Below the pieces are notes generated by a model, which was not told the origin of the DNA, ran no database searches, and was given only the letters and a program-made list of their open reading frames with translations. Position numbers and translations under genes: made by a program. A DNA stretch of 64,000 nt, taken from assembly GCA_947396885.1 (NCBI GenBank), contig OX377205.1, forward strand, positions 54,296,676-54,360,675. Reading direction: 5' to 3'. Of this stretch, positions 12,761 to 24,995 are shown in pieces (position 1 is the stretch's first letter; each line of letters opens with the position of its first letter). The stretch comes from Heligmosomoides polygyrus polygyrus. Lineage: Eukaryota; Nematoda; Chromadorea; Rhabditida; Heligmosomidae.

Positions 12761-13208
12761 GCTCATGTCCTGGGAAATACGCTGCTCTAATCGGAAAAGC
12801 CTGCTCCAGTCACTTTTTGGGCCACCCACGGTGAAGACATGGGTGTTCTGGTAAAGTTGTATGCATACTTGTGTGATCTCGAACATGCGATCGTTTGCGA
12901 CGCTATTTTGCTGTCGCAAATCGCAGTTTTGACCGTGTGACTTGAGTGGTATTGTGTAATCGTGTGGCATTAAGCCGACCGTAACAAGGTTTGTTAAAAC
13001 CTGAAAATGATTGATAATTTTGTTGCAGGTTTTTTCCGACAATCTAATAGAAAATCTAAGAGCTTTTGATGTGTCATAGGATGGAGTTGCGCCATGCATT
13101 AGTTCAATACGCTATGTTTGTTGGACTGCATGCGCAGTTTCTGGTTTTCCCGAGTTAGTGATCGACGAAATGATCTTCATTTTTTTTGTTCTTTTAGTGA
13201 GTCTTTAC

Positions 13209-16200
13209 CAGGGTTGTGCGTAATAACGATTTACGATTTTACTATTTACGGCGATTTTTGGCAAATGCTTTACGATTTACGATTTACAACATTTTGGGTC
13301 ATAAATCGTAAATTTTGGTGCATATGAATTTTGATCTAACTCCAAATGAGGCGATGCAACCCGGGTTATGAAGATGTGTCCACTTTGAAAGTGTCGCTCA
13401 TTCCGTCTGTTCGTTTTAGTGCTTGTATCCTGATGTCGCACCATGACAGAAGACCCCGTACTTTGCACAGGTCTCTCGAGTTCGGCAATCTCTTTGCTTC
13501 AGTGACTTTTGCATTTATCCAACACTGTGAGGTGTGCCGTTTGGTACCAAACCTGTTCTAAAGGATAAGTAAGAGCACTACATCATTAAAAAGAAGCTCA
13601 GTGGGAGATTGCACTCCTATCTTCACATCAAAGAATGCATTCCTACTGTCGAAGAACGTTCCACTCTTGCCCTTGCGCAAAGATACGCGAGGCTATTTTG
13701 TGCAGAAAAGAAATTAGTATTCGCTGATTCACATCCTATTAGGTAACTACCATCTGGTCAGTCTGTTCACAGACGATTCATGCGATCCCCACCCCCCCCC
13801 CCCCCCCCCCGAAGACACCTGACGCAAGACATGATGGAATATCATTCGGGAGCGAAAGCAGATGTAGACGATTACTAGAATCCTATGGAAAGACTAAACG
13901 ACTGGTGTTTCTATCGAATAACACCGTCTCCACAGTGTGGAGCAAGTGGATATTCAAAGTGCTATATAAGCACACTTGGAAATTCCTCAAAGAGAGTCGA
14001 AGTGGTTTCGGCAGCGGCAGCGGCGCGGTTGAAATTGTTGCACAAACCCTGTCTAATCCTCTTAGATTGTTGCGGACTCTCCGAGAGCAAGTGCTCGTTA
14101 CAGAACTGGCGAAGGGTAGCCGAACGAAGACAGACAGTTCTTACACAGTAATGCAAAATTTTAGTCTTCGAATGCACTGTTATTACTTCTTTACGGATGC
14201 ACTGCTATTTCGTCTTTAGATCACACCTTCACCTTTGTTTGCCTCGATATTTCGTCAAGGGACGAACTCCAGGGCGGGATTCATCAGCGACATGCAGCAA
14301 TGTAACAAAGAAAATGACCGCCGAAATCCTTGATAGCGCGGCTTATCAAGCGATATTGTGGGCGATAAGGCGCGTTATCTGAGTTTTCTGCTGTGATTTC
14401 TCTGTTAAGGTTATGTAAGTCGTTGATGAATCCAACCCCAGGATGTAGGCCAACTTAAAGCTGGTGCGCTAATCGGGCCACAACAAGAAGTCCCTACCGC
14501 TGCCCAAATCTATGCTGTCTTCCGCGTCAGGAGAGGAGAGCACAGAACGTAACAGTATCATTCTTTGTTTTCTTCATGAACAGTATGTCTCGTCTTTCTT
14601 TGTCCGTGTTACTGAAGCTTTTTGGAAGGTGACCCCCCCCCCCCCAGATAGCGCGATGTAAGCGGGCTAGTGCCCGCTGCAGGTTAGGTCAGTGCCATGT
14701 GCAATCTCGGAGCTAGCTAAGTACCTTGTCAGTCGCTGATTCAGAAATTGCGGGTAGTGCGAGTGTTTGTGGGAAGTTTTAAAGTTTTATTTTAAAGTTT
14801 TTCCATTGTGGGCTCTAAAGTTAACGGAGATCTGAATTCGGGTATCGCGTAGTGGGTAAGGTTACAAAGTACCTTCTCACTGTGCATTCTATGTCTCACT
14901 ACCTTCATGTGATGATTTATATACCTCTTTCCTTTATACGTTGAATGTGGGCTTCAGAAATCAAGAAGGACCATTTTCCATTTTAAACTGCATTCTCCGC
15001 ATCTCAGCTTGGATTTTCAAAAATCAAACAAAACACCTCCCAAAGCAAATTGGATGTACATGGAATCAAACTGGAGACGCCTTCAAAAGATTACACATTA
15101 CACTTTCCATTCAAAAGCTACTACAGAGGGTGCCCGAGAAATGTTTCGGTGGTCGCAAGTTTTCTATCCTACTGGCAATGTTCCTTGACGAATTTCAAAA
15201 TCTAAAAAGCGGAGGCCTTTCGGCGCGTCAAATAGGTGCTGCCTTGGTCGAGTCAGCGGTGAATAAAAAAAATATCGGTCTCCATAGTGACTTGCCATTG
15301 ATTGATATGAAAGATGTCTCGAGGAAAAAGAAAGATAAATGTCAAAAAGTAAAAGTTTGGGAAGGAATTTGTCCGGCTTGAGCTGAAAATAACAGAATAA
15401 ATATATAGATATTGATTAACATTAGCAAGTAAAGCTCTGAAATTCTATTAGGTTGTCCCATAAGTCTTCGCCGTTTTTCTTCAACGATTCACTGCAGATT
15501 TCACTGGCGGTCTCTTGCATAGCGCGATATAGCTTTCAAAAGAGAATGAATTGCTCTATCAGAACCTGTATTGTACTTCTTTTTTCATCATGAATTTTGT
15601 CAATTTTTAGGTCGTTGAAGTGGAAAGTGAAAAAGTGAAAAAGTAGCCATTTGCGCACTTGTTCTCTCCGCTTAGGTTGGCAATTTTTGCACAGTTTTTT
15701 ATAGCATTTAGAAGACAATGTTCTGTACTACAAGAAGGTGTGTTAGTGCTATTTACCCATTTGTCCTTTATTGATTTCTAGGTCATTAAATTGGGACGTC
15801 CGAAGGAGGATGGTTATATTTGCCGACAGCTCCTGCTCTGCGGTTGGACTTTTTGGGTTGGTGTTATATGCTCTTCGAAAGAGAATGTCTTGCTCTATAA
15901 GAATATGTGTCGCGTTTATTGATTTCTATTGAATATCAACAAAATGCCAAAAAGAGAAAAATCGTCTCCACCGACAACTCCTTCTCCTTCTTCAGTTGTT
16001 GATATTCGAAAGAAATCAGCGTGAGCCAATAAACGTGACACAAATTCTTACTGAGCAAGGCATCCTCTTCCAAACGGCATATAACACCAAGCAAAAAAGT
16101 CCAACCACAGAACCGGAGTTTTGGTAAAAATTCGGACGGAAAAGTCGGACGTCCCAATTTGATGGCCTAAAAACCAACAAAGGACAAGTGAGAAAATAGC

Positions 16201-16627
16201 ACCAACACAAACTCTTGTAGCACAGAAAATTGTCTTCCAAACGCTCTAAAAAACGGCGCAAAAAATTGCAAACCTAAGCGGAGAGAACAAGTGCGCAAAT
16301 GGCTACTTTTCACTTTTTCACTTTCCACTTCAACGACCTAAAAATTGACAAAGCTCATGATGAAAAAAGAAAAGCAATACACGCTCTGATAGAGCAAATA
16401 ATTCTCTTTCGAAAGCTATGTAGCGCTATGCAAGAGACCGCCGGCGAAATCTGCAGTGGATCGTTGAAAAAACGGCGGGGACTTATGGGGCCACCTAATA
16501 GTTGTACTGTTCTGCATGTCAAGACACTCTTACGGTTTACGGTTTACGATTTACGATTTGCGACGGTTTTTTCGTAATCACGATTTACGATTTACGAAAT
16601 TTCGGATTTCGTTTACGTACACCCCTG
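13209..16627. mobile_element. hAT-like non-autonomous DNA transposon 3
   Basis: The left end CAGGGTTGTGCGTAA and right end ACGTACACCCCTG resemble the CAGGGGTGTGCG type. Flanking 8-mers are GTCTTTAC (13201-13208) and ATTTTTAC (16628-16635), which differ at two positions, both compatible with transitions. Both ends are built of TTTACGATTTACG words (13220-13320, 16528-16612). No transposase is recognised. A foldback MITE (15448-16498) is nested near the right end, and poly-C runs occur at 13792-13810 and 14633-14645. The boundary call depends on an imperfect target duplication, so confidence is lower than for the other hAT-like elements. Confidence 0.6.
15448..16498. mobile_element. Foldback MITE with mariner-type ends
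   Basis: Ends TTAGGTTGTCCCATAAGTC (left) and its diverged complement (right, ...GACTTATGGGG-CCACCTAA) are mariner-like, with TA on both sides (15446-15447, 16499-16500). The two halves are inverted copies of each other for about 500 bp each, meeting near 15960. No transposase is encoded. The neighbouring partial duplication at 16790-17010 lacks it, giving an approximate empty site. A fragment of the same family is at 50380-50541. Confidence 0.85.
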
Positions 16628-16789
16628 ATTTTTACTATCGCTTCTGCTAGATCCTAAAATCACACATATTTAAAGAACTGTCAAGCGGTTGGGAATTTAG
16701 TGGTCATTCAAACGATGAAAGACAGTATACATAGATTAAGTTAACGTTGTCAAATCAACAGCTGTTTCGACTTCGCCTTGTCCGACAAT

Positions 16790-17010
16790 AAAAGAGGAAG
16801 AAAAGTTTGGCAAGCAAAGTGCACCAGCTTGGGCTGAAAATAACACAACAGATAAACGAATACTATTTTACCATACTGTATTAACATTGACAGGAAACCC
16901 CATAAAAATTAAGTTGTACTGCACTAAATGTCAGGTGACTCTTACGATTTACGAAAGTTTTTTCGTAACTACGATTTACGAAATTTCGAATTTCGTTTAA
17001 AACTTCAGGT
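16790..17010 (+). repeat. Duplicate of the right end of hAT-like element 3
   Basis: About 220 bp matching 15340-15447 joined to 16501-16612: the words GGCTGAAAATAACA, then GTTGTACTG, then ACTCTTACG followed by TTTACGA repeats. It joins across the position where the mariner-ended MITE sits in the first copy. Confidence 0.7.
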
Positions 17011-19262
17011 GGTTGTAACCTCGTCTAATCTGAGCGCTTCTGATATAGTAGAAGGCCATTATGTCCGCCGCGCCTACTGAACAAAACACATCCGAGGATG
17101 CTTCTTTCTTCGGAGGAAGCTTGAGTAGGAGAGCACAAGTGTCATGAGGTTATCTCGACCTTTTAAAGAAGTTTCCTGTGTAGGAGTTTTCCCAAATATC
17201 GGAAAAACATGCACGCGATATACTACTGGATGGCTTAGAAAGCTTCAGAGGGCAATTCACAGAAATTCCGCACCTCCTCCACGGAGTTGCCGCGGCCGTT
17301 CGATGGACAAGTATTATGTCGAACCTGCTTCTCATCTGCTCCTCGCTCAGAGCTGTTCAAAGGCGGCAAGTCCGCAGTCGCGGAGCATGGTTCCGATAGA
17401 GTGGATCTGAAATCGTAAGCATGAACCAATCCTTTTAGTGCAGGATTCTGTCCAGTAACCCGTCTTAACAGCATATGAGCACCTCCAAGGACGCGGAAGT
17501 TCACTGTGAAGAATAGCCAGCAGTTGTTGATGGATCGGAAGGGGGCTCACGCCAATCGGTCGAAACGCCGATCTCGGCTCGCTCGCTTCCGTTTCATCAG
17601 AAGACGAATGCGCATCGGACGTAACCAGTTCCGCGCTGGGAGAACAGCTACAAGAAACCGCATCCCTGTCCTGTGATTCATCATACGACGTAGAATAAGC
17701 TGGAGAGGTACAGCCACTCATCTGAAACTAGCTGGTGAGACTGTGGAACATTTAGCTGAGCTAATGCAAAGCAATGACAGCAAGAGCCCATGGAGACGGC
17801 GGATCGCCCAGGTTTACGATATGTTGACCGGGCAACGCGTCAGGGTATAGATGGCGATCAACTGCCGAGAGGGAGGTAAGGGAGGGGGGAGCAGTAAAAG
17901 AGGACCACTGGGAGGGAAGGCAGTAAGGGAGGACCAGCATTTTCACTCAATACCTTTCAGCGTGTGCCGGGATTCCGAACACGTGGCACAGACGTCGAAT
18001 AACGTGCGTGCAGATCCAGAAGACGTTGCAGTATTGGTATTGATGATCGAGCAAAACCGATTGATTTTATTTATGCTTCTGCAAGTTATGCTCTTTGGAT
18101 TGGGACTCTCACGATCTGTTTCCTGCCACGTAGATTGGGTGCTTTGGGGAACAAACTGCGTACGAGGATGGATGATGATGAGGATGGATAAGCTTCATAA
18201 AACCAGTTTTGAGGATCCTGCTCTACCCGCTATACTAGTCTATAGCCAGTAAAGCCCGTTTTTTTAAATGTTAATCAGAGTAAGATGGCCTAAGGAAGAA
18301 AAGAAGGCGATCGGGGTGTTCTATGCTCTGCTTCGGGGCGAGGCCCCCAACCAGACGTTTAGCGGTCTCTAGGCCGCTGGTCGTCTGATCTATATATTAC
18401 TTAACATTCACTGAAAGCGCAGCGATGGCGAGCCTGCTTGCCGTGAGCTGGTAGCGAACCTCGAGCGAGCGTGGCAGCTGGTGTTTCCTTAGACTGCGCT
18501 AGACGCGCTCATTTCTGATAAGTGTCACGACAACACTTCGTCGATGCTCCTTTCGTTTCTACATGGCTGACGAAGAACTACTGCACAGACTATAGATGTG
18601 TTCTTCACACCCTAACAGCGTTCCTAAGCAACAGCGGAGACAGAACTTTCAACTGCATCCAGCCGTTAATGCACCACCATTGGATCCGAATGAATCGGAT
18701 CACATAAATCTGATACCGTTCAACTACCCGGAGGTCGCAAAATCACCGCTGTCCGAATCATTCAAATATTCTGGGTTCGCGAAACTGCCATTCCACGAAT
18801 CTTCCAATTATCCGGCCCATAGTGCGGATGTAATCGATTGTAGTTGGATAAGGTGCTCCGTGTACGTTCCTAATGTTCCCTCGCTTCAGATGAAAACTGC
18901 GTATCTCAGTTAGTACCGTTGTCTTTGAGGATATCAAAACAAATTCATCAGCGTTGTGTGATAACTTAGCAAAAGGGTTGCGGTATGGAGTACTCTACGA
19001 CTAGGAAGGCGTAAGTTCCACTTCGATTTTCTGAATACTCTGGCTAATTTCAGAAATGACAAAACTGAATCAGTGCCAAGAATATGAGATGCGCTGCGAA
19101 AAGCATGCGTTGCTTAAGCAACTGTAAAATTCCGATTACTTGAGCGAGAATAATCTGCTTGAGCTAGTGTTGAAGCTCAAAGCGTCGCGTTTTGGATCCA
19201 GATATTACGCCACTATCTACGTCGCGTCGCATGTTCAGTGCATCGCGCTCCCATTGCAAGTG
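17011..19262. other. Unrecognised interval with a GGATCC-type remnant
   Basis: No gene is supported. 17230-17400 shares a short stretch around TCTGCTCCTCGCTC with 44480-44560, suggesting an old interspersed repeat. 18334-18394 forms a short hairpin. 18672-18850 begins CATTGGATCCGA and contains CGGATC/ATCCGAAT words like the GGATCC-ended elements at 46695-49350 and 50543-50722, without a clear right end. Confidence 0.4.
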
Positions 19263-19779
19263 ATCCTCAGCAGGGATGGGCGGAATTTCTGTTTTCTCTT
19301 TTCTGATTTTCTGGCCATTTTGGGCAAATTTTTTCTGTTTTCTGGGAAAATGCCCAAAAATTGGCCAGAAAACAGAAAATGGAGTTGCGAACAAAATTTT
19401 ATCACAGAAATCCAATAAAAAGGATCCAAAAAGTATCGTAGAATAGTGAGCTTTATTCCAAAATAGTGTTTCTAGAGTATCTTACATGGTAAGCATGTGG
19501 CGTTTTTTGGATGTGCTCATGTAGTAATTGCGCCATATGCTCATGAACTATGCCGCTTTGATTGCTTGATTGATTGTGTAAGTGCTGCTGGCAAGGAGTA
19601 TAGGAGCATATCGTAGAGCATTTTTCGACTTTCATAATATGGCTTCGTATTCTTTCGATTTTAACAGTAGTTTGGACCGCCTACGATCACTAAAAATTTT
19701 ATTTTAAAACTACAAAACTTGTACTCTGAGGGGCATTTAATTATGTATTAACTAACCACTTGTCCTAGAGTTACTGTGG

Positions 19780-21060
19780 GTAGGGTGGGCACCAGCAACG
19801 TCTCCATACGTCCATGCCGCGTGCCAGGGTGCTCCAGGGTGCTCCATGGATCCTTTTCGCTCGAGGGACACGAAGAGCGTCATATTGTTTGTTCAGGGCT
19901 TTGGCGAAGAAGTCCGACCAACGCGCTGTTGGGCATCCTGGTGTTCTCTTGACATCCCGCGGAATCTAGTCGGTGTCTGCGAAGCGCATTACGTGGCCCA
20001 TCTAATTTTCGACGACTTGGACATGCGACAGCATCTCTGATCTTCGAGCGCCGGCTAAGCTCGGAAGTCTCGAGGCCTTCTCTCACTTGTGTGAGTCGTG
20101 TCACTCCGAGCATTGCCCTCTCGATTCCGCGATACTGATCGCTTGTTCATCCTGCCTTTGTAGAGCCCAGGTCTCTGATACGTATGGGCAGGAAGAACAG
20201 TGAAGTCGAAAAGGTAGGTACGGAGCCTCGACGTTCTTCGTCTTCCCCACTTCTCTTTCGACACTCTTGTCAGCTCCTCAAGCCGCTCGTTTCCTCCTGC
20301 TCAGCTCGGGCGCTAGTTAGTTGGTCATGTTGACTTCGCGACCCAGATACACGTGTCTGGAGCATTCGAAGATGTTCGTTCCGTTGAGCGAGGATGAGGC
20401 ATCCGAAACTCGTCCGTTCCTCATGAACATCGTCTTCGTAAGATTCAGCTGCAGTCCAACATTCCCACGTATGTAAACAATTGAATTCGGCCAGCATTCG
20501 CTCCGCGTGGCTAGCGCTCGGTGTTAGATGGTGTAGCTGCCGTCCGTCGTCTTTCACTTCCGTGTCTTCCCATTCGAGTTCTCGAATGACGTTTCTGAGG
20601 GTGGCGCTGAAGAGAACCGGGGATACTCTCTCATCGAACCTCATAAAAAACCTCTCTGTTCACGTTGGCATCGACTTGTTGTAGAATGGTGAAACCTTTG
20701 TCGTGAATCCACTGTACAGCTCTCGAAGGATTCTGACGTACAGAGTGGTAACGCCCTGAGTGAGCAGGGCTTCGATGACCGCTTCAGTCTCGACAGAGTC
20801 AAATGCCTTCTTCAGATCGACGAACGTAAGGCACAGCGGCAGCTTGTACTCTCGCGACACTTCGATGAGCTTCGTAATGGTGTGTGTGTGTGTGTAGGAT
20901 CGTGCTGAATCCTCTCTGAAATTCTGCCTGTTCGCCTTGCTGTCCCTATTCAGGATGACTCGAGTGAACAGCTTGTAGACTACGAGCATCAGGCAGATCG
21001 CGCGATTGTTGCTAGTGCCGTGCACTCCTCTGCACACCAAGGCGTTTCTTCTGGTCTTCC
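19780..21060 (-). pseudogene. RTE-A LINE, 3' half, 5'-truncated
   Basis: Read on the minus strand this matches the downstream half of the RTE-A copy at 26756-29655: the reverse transcriptase block VVYKLFTRVILNR and LPLCLTFVDLKKAFDSVE (20760-21000), a degenerate region around 20270-20644, and the conserved 3' section ending in GGATCCATGGAGC-like sequence near 19845. The catalytic (F/Y)ADD box is not in an open frame. Multiple frameshifts, a GT run at 20880-20896 and truncation at about 21060 mark it as dead. Confidence 0.8.
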
Positions 21061-21091
21061 ACTGAGATGTAATATGATATGTAGATATAAG

Positions 21092-21128
<37 letters not shown>
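21092..21128 (+). repeat. (AAT)n microsatellite
   Basis: Twelve uninterrupted AAT units, adjoining the truncated 5' side of the minus-strand RTE-A fragment. Confidence 0.95.
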
Positions 21129-21129
<1 letters not shown>

Positions 21130-22575
21130 TGATGGAGAGGGTATACGCTATGCTCGGTCTTCATTATATGGTGTCTACGCATTCAAGAAAGCACCTCCGC
21201 CCAAGACCTGTTGTGCTGACAGCCCCCTCAGACACAATCTCGTGTTGTTCTATGAAATTCACATCTTTAGTCGGCTAAGTAGTAAGGTGCTGTAAAGAGC
21301 ATCTATGTTGGCCTGAAAATTTTCAGCTAGGCCACTTACAAGGAAAGGTATTCCCGAGGAACGAAATGAACTAGGAATACAGATTCTGGCGGAGCCAGTA
21401 ATACCAACGAGTCTCTGCACAGCTTTAGAGTATGTTGCGAGAGTGTGTCTACAAACTCTAGCAATTGAGTTGATGCAAACAGTGATCATTGAGCCTTCAT
21501 CGTGTTCGGTACTCTAAATGGCCAGTTTCTTACTAGTAGGACCATTATCTAATTGAGGCGTAAGCGGTGAAACGGAGCTGATGAGTAATGTTGTATACTT
21601 CAAGGGTCGAGATTCCTAGTATCTATTAGTCCACATTTACAACTTTCTGATTGCAGTGCACTGGAGTGTAATAGAAATTTTTATGAACGCTTGCAAATTA
21701 AAACGCTGGTTTACGACTACATTTCTAGTCATACAAAAGCATTTGCTACTGGAAATATAGAACTTTGGGTATAATAATTAGGTCGTGTGATAATTTCGAA
21801 ATTTTCTGTTCTCTGATTTCTGTTTTCTGATTTTCTGGCGTTTTTGGCCTTTCTGTTTTCTGATTTCTGTTTTCTGACGAAAGCGATTTTCTGTTTTCTG
21901 TGTTCTGAGAAAATTTTCAAAATTTCCGCCTATCCCTGATCCTCAGGTCTCCCTCTGTGAACCCTGAGCAGCAGTTCTGTTTCGCTAGAATGCTTATAAA
22001 CACTTTTGCCAACTCCGATTCTTGAAGGCACGTCTCAAAATTGCAAACGAATGATGGACGCTAACCAGAACAAGCAACTGAGAACAGCCGAAACAGTCCC
22101 AAATTCATTATAGCAATAAAAACCGGCGAATTATACCGCAATTGGCTTTAGCGATTGATCGACCTCTAAGTTCTAGCACTCACCTGCCCTTCAACTGAAG
22201 CCACCAGCACACTGGCACAGCACATTTCAGTCTGAAAATGCACGAGTGCCATTGATCACCGTCAGACCAAGAGAGGGATTTCTCACAGCTGGCTTCTGAT
22301 ACTAGGACCCGTAATCATTTGCCTTGCTATTGAAATATGAAAAACACCCAAATGCTGTTGCTACAGTATACGTGGAGATCTACTTCAAGAGGGTCTTCTT
22401 TGAAATAGGCAGAAAACAATTCAAAAGTGTTACGATGATAGAATTGGCTCGGCTCGGTTACAGGTGATCCAAGCGATGTCAGAAGTTAAATATTAGGTTG
22501 TTGCGAAAGTTCCCGCAATTTTTGGAATGTGCTTTTTTCTCACTAACGCTACCTCATACCAACCTATCTTTTGTT

Positions 22576-22779
22576 GGTGCTTGTGAAGCAAAGGGCCCGT
22601 GGCGCCGTGGGGTTGACGGGAAACATGTTAACGCGAGAAACCCACGGCACCATGGGGCCGGTACTTATGAAGCACCCGCTCTCGGGTGCCGTGGGTTGCC
22701 GCGTTTCCGTTGCCGTTGCCGCATTAACATGTTTCCCGGCAGCCCCACGGCACCACGGGCCCTTTGCTTCATAAGTACC
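22576..22779. mobile_element. Hairpin MITE (GGTACTTATGAAGC family), copy 1
   Basis: Begins GGTGCTTGTGAAGCAAAGGG and ends, complemented, GGTACTTATGAAGCAAAGGG. It is flanked by the perfect 8-bp repeat CTTTTGTT (22568-22575, 22780-22787), which suggests hAT-type mobilisation. The body is made of nested inverted GC-rich blocks around CCACGGCACCA. It lies in the untranslated leader of the mariner element and is therefore younger than it. Confidence 0.88.
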
Positions 22780-22863
22780 CTTTTGTTCACATAAAGAGAT
22801 CAGATATGTATCAGTTTAATATTATTGCTAGCTACTCACTCTCGCGTAACTCCTTCTAGAAAA

Positions 22864-23879
22864 ATGGAGCTTTCAAAGGAGCACATCCGAGGTCTCTTAC
22901 TGTGTGACTTCAAATATGGTGAGTCTGCAGCCGCTTCCTGTCGTCGCATCAATGGTGCATTCGGGGAGGGCACAGTGTCCGATCGCACTGCACGAGAATG
23001 GTTCGCACGCCTTCGCAAAGGTGAGTTTAACCTTCAGGATTCGTCAGGTCAGGACGTGAATCCGATGTCGACAACAACCGATTGCAACAGCTGGTGGAAT
23101 CGGACCCACGATGGACTACTCGTGAACCTCCGCAGGACTTGGGTGTCCACTATGTCATCACCGCCAGGCACTACATCAACTGGGTAGGTACACAAATTGG
23201 CGTAGTGGGTTCCCCATGACCTCACCGAACGCAACCGCCGGCGACGGGCTGAGGTGCCCACTCAGTTGCTCTCGTACAAGCGCACAGATAGTTGGCTGAA
23301 GTCCCTCATCACAGGGGATGAGAAGTGGTGTCTGTACGTCAACATCAAGAGGAACGGCCACTGGGTTGACAGGGTGAGCAGCCTGAGCCGCAGCCAAAGA
23401 GGGCCCTCACCCTTCGAAGATCATGCTTCCCGTTTTTGGTGGGATTACAAAGGTGTCGTCTACCACGTGCTGCTGGCCAGTAAAGAAACTCAAACCGCGG
23501 ACTTGTACTGCCAGCAGCTGGATAGACTGGCCCCAAGATCGCAGAAAAGCGCCTGAATCATGGCACACTCCGATTCTCGCACGACAATGCTAGACAACAC
23601 ATTGCAAGAATGACTCGCCAAAAGCTTCTCGACCTCGGACGGGAAGTGCTGCCTCACCCACCGTACAGCCCAGACATTGCGCCAACAAACTACCAGCTTT
23701 TCCTGTCTCTCTCCTATGCCATGCAAGGAAAAACGTTCGATGACGAGGAGGACATGGAACGCTGGCTGGCTGGCTTTTTCGAATCAAAGCCAGAAAAGTT
23801 CTACACTGACGGGATCGGGAGTCTGCCTGAAAGGTGGAGAAGATTGGTAGGCCATAATTGCGGTTGCTTCGTTTCTTGA
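22864..23879 (+). pseudogene. mariner transposase pseudogene
   Basis: The start MELSKEHIRG at 22864 opens the paired helix-turn-helix DNA-binding domain (GEGTVSDRTAREWFARLRKG), the usual mariner N-terminus. The reading frame then shifts near 23045. The catalytic domain follows in pieces: ITGDEKW holds the first aspartate (near 23315), HDNAR the second (near 23575), and PPYSPDIAPTNYQLF the third (near 23670), matching the DD34D pattern. The C-terminus (SLPERWRRLVGHNCG) ends at 23879. At least two frameshifts separate these pieces, so this copy cannot make transposase, although all three catalytic aspartates remain in the DNA. It would bind the terminal repeats of its own family and cut and paste them into TA sites. 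Confidence 0.92.
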
Positions 23880-23963
23880 CGTGTTTTGCACTTTTGTAAA
23901 ACTAAAAAAAATGTGGAGAATCTCGACATCTTGAAAATGGCGAGAACTTCTGCAACAACCTAA

Positions 23964-24608
23964 TACATCGGTGTTTTTTTACATTTTTGGATTGTGATAG
24001 CACTATTAAAGTAAAGACCCTTGTGGTACAAATGCCAATTGCAATTCCCCCCCCCCCCCCATTAAAAGAAACTATCAGTGACACCGTTCTTTGGTTCTTG
24101 CGTTTTCTTAAAAAGAGCTCTAAAATTTCCGCCCGCTTTAGGGTCTCTGTTAGCTCTCGCAAGGACCTGATAATGAGTGGAAAGAGAAGGAGAAGATAAA
24201 AGGAAAACGATATGGCACTCGGAGCTTCGAAAAAGGAGACTTCTTTAAGATCGAAAAATCTTGTTGTGAAAGTGAAAATTGTGTCGGTAATGGAATAAAC
24301 TATTGTGGTCTTGCATGTCTTGCATTCAGAACGGAAACTGGCTTTCTAAATACACAGCTTCGCGAAGCTGGGGATATCCGGAATCCGGCGCCTGGAAAAC
24401 GCCCGCTGTGCAATTATCCGAAGATTTGGCCTCGGGCCCCATGCATATGACGCGCCCGCTCGGACAAAGCCCCATCGCCCTACCGAAACAGCGGAGCCCG
24501 ACATTGTGAGTGATGACGATGAAAGCAGAAACGCGCTGGTGCGGAACTGAACAGGATTCGTCTATGTCGGCGTAACCAGTGGTTCATCCGCGAAGCACTA
24601 GGCCGGGC
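23964..24608. other. Unrecognised interval with poly-C run
   Basis: Begins with the right TA target of the mariner element. Contains a 14-bp poly-C run (24047-24060). No domain is recognisable in the small frames. Confidence 0.4.
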
Positions 24609-24710
24609 GGTACTTATGAAGCAAAGAGCCCGTGGTGCCGTGGGGTTGCTGGCAAACATGTTAACGCGGCAAACCCCACGGCACCACGGGCCCTCTGCTT
24701 CATAAGTACC
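24609..24710. mobile_element. Hairpin MITE (GGTACTTATGAAGC family), copy 2
   Basis: A 102-bp palindrome, GGTACTTATGAAGCAAAGAG to its complement, with arms of about 43 bp containing CCGTGGTGCCGTGGGGTT and a short centre with AACATGTTAAC. It splits a GGCC/GGGGG site that is intact in the related repeat near 1340 (empty site). The flanks CCGGGCGG and CCGGGGGT may be a degenerate 8-bp duplication, but the left boundary is uncertain by two bases. Confidence 0.85.
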
Positions 24711-24719
24711 CCGGGGGTA

Positions 24720-24995
24720 TACTTCCATCGCGGCGCTCATTTCATGGCCATTCCGCCACACGCGATCGAATAGTCAAAGGAAACATCGCCAGCGGCCGCT
24801 GTAGCAGTGGCGGTCGGCCCGCGCCCATCGCGGGCATGGCATACTATCTCGCACCGCGCGCGGTGTTTAGCGTTGGTACTGGACGGATCGCCGTCGCGAT
24901 GAGCGATGCGACGAGCACTGAGAAATTCAAATTCTTTCGCGTCGCTCTGCAAAACTCATCGCCGCGATGGAATCGCGGCGACGGGAAGTATGCAC
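24720..24995 (-). repeat. GC-rich interspersed repeat, copy 2
   Basis: Reverse complement of 1038-1345 with scattered changes. Here it carries the hairpin MITE at its left edge. Confidence 0.7.

Larger units (their letters stand above)
19271..21938. mobile_element. hAT-like non-autonomous DNA transposon 4
   Basis: The ends are CAGGGATGGGCGGAA and, complemented, CAGGGATAGGCGGAA. A perfect 8-bp target duplication ATCCTCAG lies at 19263-19270 and 21939-21946. Both ends consist of TTTTCTG/CAGAAAA words (19288-19380, 21795-21915). No transposase is visible. An RTE-A LINE fragment (19780-21060) and an (AAT)n microsatellite (21092-21128) lie inside, so the LINE either inserted into the element or was carried along with it. 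Confidence 0.9.
22493..23963 (+). mobile_element. mariner element, copy 1
   Basis: Terminal repeats are TTAGGTTGTTGCGAAAGTTC on the left and TTAGGTTGTTGCAGAAGTTC on the right (complemented), flanked by TA on each side (22491-22492, 23964-23965). The interior encodes a broken mariner transposase (22864-23879), and a 204-bp hairpin MITE has inserted in the 5' leader (22576-22779). Without that insert the element is about 1.26 kb, the normal mariner length. Mariner-like elements with similar ends are known from hookworms (bandit of Ancylostoma). Confidence 0.93.
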
